Assembly (NCBI GenBank): GCA_018303645.1 | Contig: JAGVXR010000040.1 | Span: 1-15,286, forward strand | Origin: Candidatus Woesearchaeota archaeon | Lineage (GTDB): Archaea > Nanobdellota > Nanobdellia > Woesearchaeales > GW2011-AR4 | Direction: 5' to 3' | Length of the DNA stretch: 15,286 nucleotides | Shown: piece after piece, positions 6,554 through 12,610 of the stretch | Layout: every line of letters begins with the position of its first letter | Position numbering within the stretch: the stretch's first letter is position 1 | Position numbers and translations under genes: made by a program | Notes under the pieces: generated by a model | The model's input: only the letters and a program-made list of their open reading frames with translations | Told to the model about the DNA's origin: nothing | The model's database searches: none

Positions 6554-6579
6554 ATATATAAAAACTAGTTTTAGAGGTG
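6554..6579 (+). promoter_or_regulatory. Promoter of CuA operon with palindromic operator candidate
   Basis: TATATATAAA (about 6554-6563) is a clear TATA box. It is followed at 6561-6572 by the exact 12-base palindrome AAAACTAGTTTT, then GAGGTG (6575-6580 region) as a ribosome-binding site 5 bases before the ATG at 6584. The TATA-to-ATG distance would allow a leaderless start at the ATG, yet the ribosome-binding site suggests some transcripts begin earlier. A repressor on the palindrome would block polymerase entry. Confidence 0.5.
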
Positions 6580-6583
6580 TAAA

Positions 6584-7042
6584 ATGAAGAAAATAATGTT
6601 ATTTATAGTGCTGGCAGTGTTTTTGGCAAGCGCATGCAGCCAAAAGCCTGCAGAAAAGCCGGAGGACTTGATAGGCAAAGGAAATCCTGTGGAAAGCAAC
6701 ATGCCCGTGCCTGGAGAAACTACTAAGGAAACCGAAGTTGTGGCTGAAAATAAGCCTGCAGCAGAGTCTGTAAAAGAATTCAAAATAACGGCAAAGCGAT
6801 TCCAGTTTGAGCCGTCCACGATTGAAGTCAGCAAAGGCGACAGGGTAAGGCTGTTGGTTACAAGTACTGATGTGCCGCATGGCATTTCAATTACGGAATA
6901 CGGAATTAATGAAAGGCTTGACCCGGGCACTCCGAAAACGATAGAGTTCACTGCAGACAAGGAAGGCACATTCACGGCTTTCTGTTCCGTCTTTTGCGGC
7001 TCAGGGCACGGCGGTATGAAGGGAAGACTGATTGTCAAGTGA
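6584..7042 (+). CDS. CuA-type cupredoxin lipoprotein 1
   Basis: 152 residues. The N-terminal hydrophobic stretch ends in LASAC, a lipobox with C18 as the predicted lipidated residue. A low-complexity linker (about 19-64) leads to a cupredoxin fold at 65-152. It holds the complete CuA ligand set of cytochrome oxidase subunit II and nitrous oxide reductase: H99 in DVPHG, then C134, C138, H142 and M145 in FCSVFCGSGHGGM (CxxxCxxxHxxM). CuA is a two-copper electron-transfer centre, so this should be an electron carrier or copper store anchored outside the membrane. No transmembrane hairpin of oxidase subunit II and no oxidase subunit I gene is present. It leads an operon; the next start is 4 bases after its stop. 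Confidence 0.88.
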   Translation: MKKIMLFIVLAVFLASACSQKPAEKPEDLIGKGNPVESNMPVPGETTKETEVVAENKPAAESVKEFKITAKRFQFEPSTIEVSKGDRVRLLVTSTDVPHGISITEYGINERLDPGTPKTIEFTADKEGTFTAFCSVFCGSGHGGMKGRLIVK

Positions 7043-7046
7043 GGAA

Positions 7047-7901
7047 ATGAAAAAAAGCATATTTTTTTTATTTTTCATTTTTCTGCTAATCTCCTCGTTC
7101 GCTATTCTGGTCAGCGCACATTCCCTTTATTTGTTTGGAATAAGCCTTGACTTTGACAAGGAGCTTAAGTCTAATGTAGTTAAATCGGCACAAAAATTTC
7201 TAAGCACAGGCAAAGAGCCACTTTCATTTGACTTGGACAAGGGCCTGATTATGGCGCATTTTGAGCCAGAGCAGAGAAACTATGTTGAAATAAACCCCAT
7301 GGGCTATGAAGTTTACGGCATGAGGAATGAAAACCTGAAGCACAAAACAGGCACTAAAAAACTGACAAAAGAGCAGGGCTTTGATATTGCAAATAAATTT
7401 TTTGATGCATTTCCAAATGACATCAAATCAGAGCTTAATCATGATTATGATGTTTCTGAAGTTGATGACACCTATTTTTACAAGTGGTTCAGGCACGTTG
7501 ATGGAATTATTGTGGCTGACGAGACTTTTATGGTTAATGTCGATGCAGTCAACGGCAACATAATTGCATGGCGCTTGTCAATTTTTGATTATCCAAAAAG
7601 CTTAATCGAAGCAGTTCCTGCCATAAGCAAAAATGTTGCCAAAAGAGTTGCAGAGATAAGCTTTAACGCACCTTCTGTCAAGGATTTTAAGCCATACCTC
7701 ATTATAGTGGTTAATGAGCCTGTGTGGGTAAACAAGCTTCAGGGACAATTCTATCCATTTTTTGTCGGCGTAAATGCAAAAGAAGGAAGCATATCATTTA
7801 CTGGCACAATTCCCGGAGAAATCCCAAAAGGCTACAATGCCGGAGACGAGATTAAAGTTATTGAAACTGATTTCATAAAGCAGATTTACACCCAAAAATG
7901 A
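7047..7901 (+). CDS. Secreted YcdB/PepSY-like protein
   Basis: 284 residues from the ATG at 7047. The reading frame could extend to a TTG at 7032, but GAGG at 7041-7044, just before the ATG, makes 7047 the likely start. A signal peptide (1-24, ending LVSA) would expose His25 as the mature N-terminus (HSLYLFG). The centre has TYFYKWFRHVDGIIVADETF followed by VNVDAVNGNIIAW, the pattern of PepSY/YcdB-YcdC repeats (aromatic-rich strand, 'vDG', then 'vD..tG.I'). Such domains are secreted and often inhibit peptidases or bind partners. A role in metal handling is suggested only by its place between two CuA genes. Its end overlaps the second CuA gene by 4 bases (ATGA). Family assignment is moderate. 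Confidence 0.65.
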   Translation: MKKSIFFLFFIFLLISSFAILVSAHSLYLFGISLDFDKELKSNVVKSAQKFLSTGKEPLSFDLDKGLIMAHFEPEQRNYVEINPMGYEVYGMRNENLKHKTGTKKLTKEQGFDIANKFFDAFPNDIKSELNHDYDVSEVDDTYFYKWFRHVDGIIVADETFMVNVDAVNGNIIAWRLSIFDYPKSLIEAVPAISKNVAKRVAEISFNAPSVKDFKPYLIIVVNEPVWVNKLQGQFYPFFVGVNAKEGSISFTGTIPGEIPKGYNAGDEIKVIETDFIKQIYTQK

Positions 7902-8344
7902 AAAAATTATTTTTTGTGTTGGCATTGATATTTGTTTTTATTAGCGCATGCGCTCCAAAAGAGGATGGAGACGCGGCAAAAGCAAAAAAGCTTATCAAAT
8001 ATCACAAAAATAAGTTTGACGATCTGCCTTTAAGCGGCAAGGTAATCGATAACATAAGGGTGATAGAAGTTAAAGGAAGCCAATATGATTGGCAGCCGGA
8101 AAACATTGTTGTAAAAAAAGGCGATAAAATTAAGCTGGTTGTTGAAAGCCTTGATGTTCCGCACGGATTTGAAATTGAAGGCATAGTGATTCCCGGATGG
8201 AACCCCGATAATCTTATTAGGAAGGGCGGCAAAGCAGTGCTGGAATTTACAGCAGAAGAAGCAGGGGTGTGGGATGTGGTTTGCACTGGATACTGTGGAC
8301 CCGGGCATGCAGGCATGAGAAGAAAGTATATTGTAAGGGGATAA
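7898..8344 (+). CDS. CuA-type cupredoxin lipoprotein 2
   Basis: 148 residues. The signal sequence ends in FISAC with C18 as lipid attachment site, then a lysine-rich linker and a cupredoxin domain at about 50-146. All CuA ligands are present: H89 in DVPHGFE, C129, C133, H137 and M140 in VCTGYCGPGHAGM. It resembles the first CuA protein in layout but differs through most of the sequence, so the two are old paralogues rather than a fresh duplication. Two CuA proteins in one operon could pass electrons or copper between each other, or serve different partners. It overlaps the preceding gene by 4 bases and is followed 10 bases later by a CcdA-like gene, whose product could keep the CuA cysteines reduced for copper loading. 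Confidence 0.88.
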   Translation: MKKLFFVLALIFVFISACAPKEDGDAAKAKKLIKYHKNKFDDLPLSGKVIDNIRVIEVKGSQYDWQPENIVVKKGDKIKLVVESLDVPHGFEIEGIVIPGWNPDNLIRKGGKAVLEFTAEEAGVWDVVCTGYCGPGHAGMRRKYIVRG

Positions 8345-8354
8345 TTAATACAAA

Positions 8355-9323
8355 ATGAAAAAAACAACCATGCTCTTATTTTCAATGTTAATATTGATTC
8401 CTTTAGTTTTTGCCCAAACAGGACTGCAAAAAATAAATGTGTACAACCAGCAGCAGGCTGTATTTTATCTGCAGAACCTTTCCTTTTTCGTCGCCTTTGT
8501 CGGCGGCATGATTAGCGTTTTGCTGCCATGCACTTTGGCAATTCTGCCGGCATTCTTTGCCTACACATTCAAGGAAAGGAAGGAAATCACAAAAATGACG
8601 CTTGTTTTTTTTGCAGGCTTTTCCATGATTTTTATTATCCTCGGAATTTTTGCAGCCGCAATAGGCGAAACGCTGACATCAATCCAAATTGCAGACACAA
8701 AAATTTTGATATTTATTTCAGGAGCGCTTCTTATACTTTTTGGGCTGATGACAATCCTCGGCAAAGGTTTTTCTTTCATAAAAATAGGCATGAAGACCGG
8801 GCACGACATTGCCGGCATTTTTACATTCGGCATTTTGTTTGGGCTTGGGTGGAGCGCATGCCTGGGCCCTGTGCTTGCTGGCATTCTGCTTATAGCATCA
8901 ACCTTTCATAATTATTTTTATGCAGGAACTTTGCTTTTCTTCTACTCGCTTGGCTTGTTTGTCCCTCTGTTTTTAATATCAGTTTTGTTTGACAAATACA
9001 ATTTAACGCAAAAAGCATGGCTCAGGGGAAAAGAATTTGAAGTCAAAATATTCGGAAAAACATTTTTTATGCACACAACAAAAATTGCTGCAGGCATTCT
9101 GCTTATCGCCTCTGGATTAATCTTCATAATTTTCAACGGAACAAGCGTCATAAACAACCTTGACCCATTAAGAACTTCAGTTTATGCCTACATTTTCGAA
9201 GACAGGCTGTTCAACATTCCGTACATAAATCTTATTGGGCTGGCTGCATTTGCATTATTTGTTTTTGTTGTGTGGTATTTCATACATAAAAGAGGCAAAG
9301 AACCCCCAAACAATCCTTTATGA
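8355..9323 (+). CDS. CcdA/DsbD-type thiol transporter with signal peptide
   Basis: 322 residues. A cleavable-looking signal peptide (1-20, ending LVFA) is followed by about seven hydrophobic helices. The paired family cysteines are C59 in SVLLPCTLAILPAF and C159 in LGWSACLGPVLAG, the DsbD-beta/CcdA pattern. A loop of about 30 residues (about 213-240) is longer than in compact CcdA. Function by family: moving reducing equivalents from cytoplasmic thioredoxin to extracytoplasmic acceptors. As the last gene of the CuA operon it probably reduces the CuA cysteines or an intermediate carrier. It is clearly different from the compact transporter at 4033-4740. The LPC/SAC cysteine contexts are closer to classical DsbD-beta. 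Confidence 0.85.
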   Translation: MKKTTMLLFSMLILIPLVFAQTGLQKINVYNQQQAVFYLQNLSFFVAFVGGMISVLLPCTLAILPAFFAYTFKERKEITKMTLVFFAGFSMIFIILGIFAAAIGETLTSIQIADTKILIFISGALLILFGLMTILGKGFSFIKIGMKTGHDIAGIFTFGILFGLGWSACLGPVLAGILLIASTFHNYFYAGTLLFFYSLGLFVPLFLISVLFDKYNLTQKAWLRGKEFEVKIFGKTFFMHTTKIAAGILLIASGLIFIIFNGTSVINNLDPLRTSVYAYIFEDRLFNIPYINLIGLAAFALFVFVVWYFIHKRGKEPPNNPL

Positions 9324-9337
9324 ACGAAAATAAACCA

Positions 9338-9362
9338 TTTTAAGCCTTTTTTAGCCTTAAAA
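9338..9362 (+). terminator. Hairpin plus T-tract after the CuA operon
   Basis: TTTTAAG (9338-9344) can pair with CTTAAAA (9356-9362) around a loop that contains six T residues (9347-9352). More T-rich sequence follows at 9366-9371. It lies 15 bases after the CcdA-like stop and before the next promoter, which fits a terminator. Confidence 0.4.
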
Positions 9363-9395
9363 AGCTTTTTAAACCGCATTGTTTTCCAAGTAAAG

Positions 9396-9405
9396 TATAT
9401 ATAAA
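9396..9405 (+). promoter_or_regulatory. TATA element of the Cys-tail/thioredoxin operon
   Basis: TATATATAAA is centred 26 bases before the ATG at 9427, so transcription should begin at or near that ATG rather than at the in-frame ATG at 9421. Confidence 0.5.
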
Positions 9406-9426
9406 AAGGCATTAACTCATATGAAA

Positions 9427-10428
9427 ATGGCTCACGAAACCAATGACAATTCATTTCTGGAGAAAGTAATATTGTTTCTGGTTATTGCAGTTGGGGCAAT
9501 TCTTGTATACAACCAGTTTCAGTACACGAAGGTTTCATCGAACATACTGCTTAATTCCATCTCGTTTTTGCTGATTTTTGGGCTTATCGGCTTGGTTGTA
9601 TGGCTGTTCTTAAGCAAAGAGGAGCATGAGAAGCACCATCCGCATCATGAAGTCCATGAGCATGTTCAAAAAGAAAAAACGCCGTTAAGCTTTCACGAAA
9701 AGCTGAGCTGGGGATTTGTCAGCTTAATTGCTGTTTTAATACTTTTCAACCAAATGCAGATTTCACAGGCTTCTGCTCTTGCAGGATTCAAGGGCAGCGG
9801 GTTGACATTAAAAACATCATCAACAAAAACACCTCTTGCATTAACAGGCGACCCTACGCAGGATGCCTTGGCTGTTGTGATCCCAAGAGGAATTCCGTTC
9901 TATGGTGAAGCGCTTGGAGTTTCTTTTGACGACCCTATAAGAAGCCTTGAAATCATTGCGCAGCTTGACCCTTCATACGGAAGAAGCAAAGTTCAGCTAT
10001 CCCCAGAAGAAAAAGCAAGATACATAAAAATCGGCACTACTCCTACAATGGCATGCGAATATTGCTGCGGCGCAACAACTCTTGTTTTTAAGGACGGCAG
10101 GCCTGCATGCGGCTGCAAGCATTCATGGGCAATGAGGGGCGTGGCAGCTTATCTTATCAAAAATTACCCAGACATGAGCGATGAAGAGATAATGAAAGAA
10201 ATTGCAAAATGGAAAGGTTTGTTTTTCCCCAAGCAGATGATACAGAGGTATATTCAGGAAACCCAGTCAGGGCAGTACACCCCTGACATTGCTGCATTAT
10301 TGCTCGATGTTGACGAGCAGAAGCTGAAGGAAATGAAAGCAGCAGTGGCATCGCAGGAGAACACCCAAGGCTCAAGCGACACGACTGCAAGCATACAGGA
10401 CTTGCCTTCAATGGTAGGCGGATGTTAA
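9427..10428 (+). CDS. Membrane protein with His-rich loop, Cys cluster and DLPSMVGGC tail
   Basis: 333 residues from 9427; the ATG at 9421 would add two. Hydrophobic helices lie at about 11-29, 39-63 and 94-112. Between the second and third is a loop with seven histidines at 67-79 (EEHEKHHPHHEVHEH), a likely metal site, probably cytoplasmic. The extracytoplasmic part has a Cys cluster: C210, C213 and C214 in ACEYCCGATT, then C228 and C230 with H232 in ACGCKHSW. A helical stretch with DMSDEEIMKEIAKWKG follows. This is reminiscent of secreted PCYCGC-motif proteins, but the exact motif is absent and the match is weak. The protein ends DLPSMVGGC with a terminal cysteine, copied in the next gene. 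I see a probable metal-binding membrane protein, not a named family. Confidence 0.7.
   Translation: MAHETNDNSFLEKVILFLVIAVGAILVYNQFQYTKVSSNILLNSISFLLIFGLIGLVVWLFLSKEEHEKHHPHHEVHEHVQKEKTPLSFHEKLSWGFVSLIAVLILFNQMQISQASALAGFKGSGLTLKTSSTKTPLALTGDPTQDALAVVIPRGIPFYGEALGVSFDDPIRSLEIIAQLDPSYGRSKVQLSPEEKARYIKIGTTPTMACEYCCGATTLVFKDGRPACGCKHSWAMRGVAAYLIKNYPDMSDEEIMKEIAKWKGLFFPKQMIQRYIQETQSGQYTPDIAALLLDVDEQKLKEMKAAVASQENTQGSSDTTASIQDLPSMVGGC
10399..10428 (+). repeat. Tail-coding repeat, copy 1 (DLPSMVGGC-stop)
   Basis: These 30 bases encode Asp-Leu-Pro-Ser-Met-Val-Gly-Gly-Cys-stop. They match 10676-10705 at 29 of 30 positions, the single change being a silent T to C in the Leu codon. Sequence on either side is not similar. 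Confidence 0.9.
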
Positions 10429-10470
10429 AATAATAATATTAAATAAAAAAATCAAAAACTAATCCAAATC

Positions 10471-10503
10471 TTTATAAACAATTAAATAAAGCTTGAAAGG
10501 AGG
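10471..10503 (+). promoter_or_regulatory. Internal promoter and full Shine-Dalgarno
   Basis: TTTATAAA (10471-10478) is a good TATA box inside the operon. AAAGGAGG (10496-10503) is a near-perfect anti-16S match 7 bases before the ATG at 10511. Together they suggest the tiny Cys-tailed protein can be made at higher level than the gene before it. Confidence 0.5.
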
Positions 10504-10510
10504 CAATAAA

Positions 10511-10705
10511 ATGAACAGGAACGTAATCATCGTGGTTGTGCTTGTTGTTCTTGTGCTGCTTACAGCAGTGCAGGCAATACAATTAAGCAGCCTGAAGACA
10601 AGCATAAGCACAGGCAAGGTAAGTGTCGGAAGCGCTCCAGCGCAGGGCTCCGGAAGCCTTCCGTCAAACCTGAATGACCTGCCTTCAATGGTAGGCGGAT
10701 GTTAA
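10511..10705 (+). CDS. 64-residue anchored protein ending DLPSMVGGC
   Basis: The ATG at 10511 is chosen because GGAGG sits just before it; a TTG at 10493 would extend the frame but includes that site. Residues about 4-22 are a strong hydrophobic anchor or uncleaved signal, residues 23-54 are a Ser/Gly/Ala-rich linker, and the end is NDLPSMVGGC. The only cysteine is the last residue, C64. The nine-residue tail is the same as that of the preceding protein. The layout is a tethered, flexible arm presenting one thiol outside the membrane, which would suit a mobile copper or disulfide carrier or a site for covalent attachment. That is inference; no family is recognised. Confidence 0.75.
   Translation: MNRNVIIVVVLVVLVLLTAVQAIQLSSLKTSISTGKVSVGSAPAQGSGSLPSNLNDLPSMVGGC
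10676..10705 (+). repeat. Tail-coding repeat, copy 2 (DLPSMVGGC-stop)
   Basis: Second copy of the 30-base tail-coding repeat, 277 bases downstream of the first in the same orientation and reading frame relation to the stop codon. Confidence 0.9.
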
Positions 10706-10724
10706 TATTTTAACGGGTGGTAAA

Positions 10725-10937
10725 ATGAATAAAACAGCTATAGTGGTATTGGTGCTATTGGTTGGTGTTTTTTTGGTTGGCTGCCAGAAAGACCCAACAG
10801 CGGGCTACGCAACATACAACCAGCAGCAGGGACAGCAGCAGGGGCAGTATGTCGGCGGCGGATGCGGAGTTGCTCCACTGGCAGATTATGAAGACACGCC
10901 GGTGAAGGCGCTCGATTCATCAGATTCTGCATTGTAA
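10725..10937 (+). CDS. Small lipoprotein with Gln-rich linker and VGGGC motif
   Basis: 70 residues. A hydrophobic N-terminus ends in LVGC, a lipobox with C20 as the predicted lipidated residue. A Gln-rich linker (about 33-41) follows, then QYVGGGCGVAPL with the only other cysteine, C47, and an acidic tail. VGGGC echoes the VGGC tails of the two preceding genes. The GGGTGG run at 10714-10719 is a ribosome-binding site before the ATG. The layout, a lipid anchor with a flexible arm and one presented cysteine, parallels the preceding protein. The next gene begins 12 bases after its stop. Unknown function; possibly a thiol or metal carrier of the same system. Confidence 0.72.
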   Translation: MNKTAIVVLVLLVGVFLVGCQKDPTAGYATYNQQQGQQQGQYVGGGCGVAPLADYEDTPVKALDSSDSAL

Positions 10938-10949
10938 GCCTGATATAAA

Positions 10950-11417
10950 ATGGAGCTGACAAAAAGAGAGAAGCGCAGGCTTAGATTGGATAAGCTGAGG
11001 CATCAAAGCCATGAAGCCCAGCAGGAGCATGAGCAAAAGCTTGAGCAGCAAAAATTGCAGGAGCATCCAGCAAGCCCTGGCAAATCCAAATATTATGTTA
11101 TTGCATCAATAATCGGCGTAATTATTCTGGCAGCTGCGGCTTACTCAATTTATGCCATAAACAAGCCGGGGCAATATGACGGCTTTGCGAAATGCCTCAC
11201 AGAAAAGGGCGCTGTCATGTACGGCGCAATGGACTGGTGCAAGTACACCCAGGCACAAAAGGCAATGTTCGGCAAATCTTTCAAATTTATCAGCTACCGC
11301 GAATTCGATGAGCTGCCGGGAATCAGGAAAACCCCGACATGGGTTATAAACGGCGCATGGCACGAAAACGTGCAGCCGTTTGACAAATTGGCGGCGTTGA
11401 CAGGATGCAAAGCTTGA
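10950..11417 (+). CDS. Membrane-anchored thioredoxin-like protein with CxxT active site
   Basis: 155 residues. A very charged, His/Gln-rich N-terminus (1-44, coiled-coil-like) is cytoplasmic, a transmembrane helix is at about 48-70, and a thioredoxin-like domain follows. It begins FAKCLTEKGAVMYGAMDWCK, the signature of the thioredoxin-like domain often attached to VKOR in bacteria and archaea (usually 'YGa.WCphC..qk..FG'). The second active-site cysteine is replaced: C97-K-Y-T100. C81 and C153 remain, and C81 resembles the extra N-terminal cysteine of that family. The cis-Pro loop is KTPTW (P129). A monothiol suggests a glutathionylation-like, metal-transfer or isomerase role rather than simple dithiol oxidation, or pairing of C97 with C81. 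The triple-thioredoxin gene follows 8 bases later. Confidence 0.8.
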   Translation: MELTKREKRRLRLDKLRHQSHEAQQEHEQKLEQQKLQEHPASPGKSKYYVIASIIGVIILAAAAYSIYAINKPGQYDGFAKCLTEKGAVMYGAMDWCKYTQAQKAMFGKSFKFISYREFDELPGIRKTPTWVINGAWHENVQPFDKLAALTGCKA

Positions 11418-11425
11418 GGTGACAA

Positions 11426-12598
11426 ATGGACCCTGAAAAAAAAGGCGCTTATATAAAATCTATTTCTAAAAAGCTTGATTTTGGAAATATATTCATCGGG
11501 CTGACTGTCCTGCTCGGAATCCTCTTGGTAATCAACCTGCTCTTAACCTCCAGCCTGAATAAGGACTTAAGGAAAAGCGCGCAGGAGCTAAAGGAAAAAT
11601 TAAAGCCCGCCAAGATTGAGATTACCTCAATTAAAAATTCCAAATGCAGCGATTGTTTTGACATTTCGGCAGTTTTAAGCTATGTAAAATCTTCAAATGT
11701 AAATGCAACAAAAGAAAAGACTGTTGAGTTTGACTCAAAAGATGGCAGGGATTTAATAAAAAAATATGGCATTAAGAAAATACCAGCTTTGGTAGTCACA
11801 GGAGAAATCGAAAAAGTAAGCATTGAAGGGCTTGAAAAGAATGAAGATGCGCTGCTGTTCACAGAAACAAGTCCGCCTTATACGGATGCCTTAACAGGAA
11901 AAATAGAGGGAATGGTTGCTTTGTACATTTTAAAAGATTCATCCTGCGATAAATGCAATGATTTAGTCCAGTTAATAAGCCAGATTAAAGCGGCAGGCGT
12001 GAAGGTTTCCACGGAGAAGAAGATTGAGCCAAGCAGCGATGAAGGAAAAGAACTCATTAAAAAATACAGCATAGGTTTTGCTCCGGCAATCATACTGTCA
12101 AAAGAAGCAGCTGCCTATGATATAATGCAGGAGGCATGGCTCCAGATTGGAACAAAAGAAGATGACGGCTCTTATGTTTTAAGGTCAGTTTACCCGCCGT
12201 ACATCAACTTGACAACAGGGAAATTAAGAGGATTAGTTGACCTAACTTACTTAGTTGATAAAAGCTGCACGCCTCCTCTTTGCTATAATGTAAGTGTTCA
12301 CAGGGAAATATTGACAAACCCGCAAGGAGTATTCACAATAAAGCTTGAGAAAGAGGAAACTGTTGACGTAGAAGACGCGAAAGGGAAAGAATTAATTGCC
12401 AAATACAACATAACGCAGGTGCCTATGGTAATAATTTCAGATGAAGCAAGCGCTTACCCTTCATCTCAGGCTTTAAAGCAGTTTTTTTCCATAGAGAAAG
12501 ACGGCTTCTATGTATTCCGAAGGCTACAGGTTCTTGGAACTTACAGGGACTTGACAACAGGCCAGATTGTTAAGGCTCAAAACGAAGAGCAAAGCTGA
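11426..12598 (+). CDS. Membrane-anchored protein with three tandem thioredoxin-like domains
   Basis: 390 residues. One transmembrane helix at about 20-41 is followed by three repeats of about 100 residues outside the membrane. Each has a Cys pair near its start and a cis-Pro about 45-50 residues later. Repeat 1 has C74-S-D-C77 and P120 in KKIPA. Repeat 2 has C174-D-K-C177 and P220 in FAPA. Repeat 3 has C281 and C286 in SCTPPLC, widened to CxxxxC, and P333 in QVPM. GxxLIxKYxI precedes each Pro, and each repeat ends with a Thr-Gly turn (DALTGKIEG, NLTTGKLRG, DLTTGQIVK). It could relay electrons from a CcdA-like transporter to several clients or hold metal at the wider third site. GAGGTGA just before the ATG is a strong ribosome-binding site overlapping the previous stop. 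Confidence 0.78.
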   Translation: MDPEKKGAYIKSISKKLDFGNIFIGLTVLLGILLVINLLLTSSLNKDLRKSAQELKEKLKPAKIEITSIKNSKCSDCFDISAVLSYVKSSNVNATKEKTVEFDSKDGRDLIKKYGIKKIPALVVTGEIEKVSIEGLEKNEDALLFTETSPPYTDALTGKIEGMVALYILKDSSCDKCNDLVQLISQIKAAGVKVSTEKKIEPSSDEGKELIKKYSIGFAPAIILSKEAAAYDIMQEAWLQIGTKEDDGSYVLRSVYPPYINLTTGKLRGLVDLTYLVDKSCTPPLCYNVSVHREILTNPQGVFTIKLEKEETVDVEDAKGKELIAKYNITQVPMVIISDEASAYPSSQALKQFFSIEKDGFYVFRRLQVLGTYRDLTTGQIVKAQNEEQS

Positions 12599-12610
12599 CA
12601 AATCTAAAAA

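Noticed and set aside
6571..7038. A 155-codon open frame opposite the first CuA gene.
   Set aside because: It lies wholly antisense to a gene with a complete CuA motif and has no start signal.
7032..7046. TTG start for the YcdB-like gene, overlapping the CuA gene.
   Set aside because: The ATG at 7047 has GAGG just before it and gives a normal signal peptide start (MKKS).
6584..9323. Cytochrome c oxidase or nitrous oxide reductase operon.
   Set aside because: Only the CuA domain is present. There is no subunit I, no CuZ-type protein, no CxxCH haem motif and no subunit II membrane hairpin.
10493..10510. TTG start for the small Cys-tailed protein.
   Set aside because: It would translate through the GGAGG site that serves the ATG at 10511.
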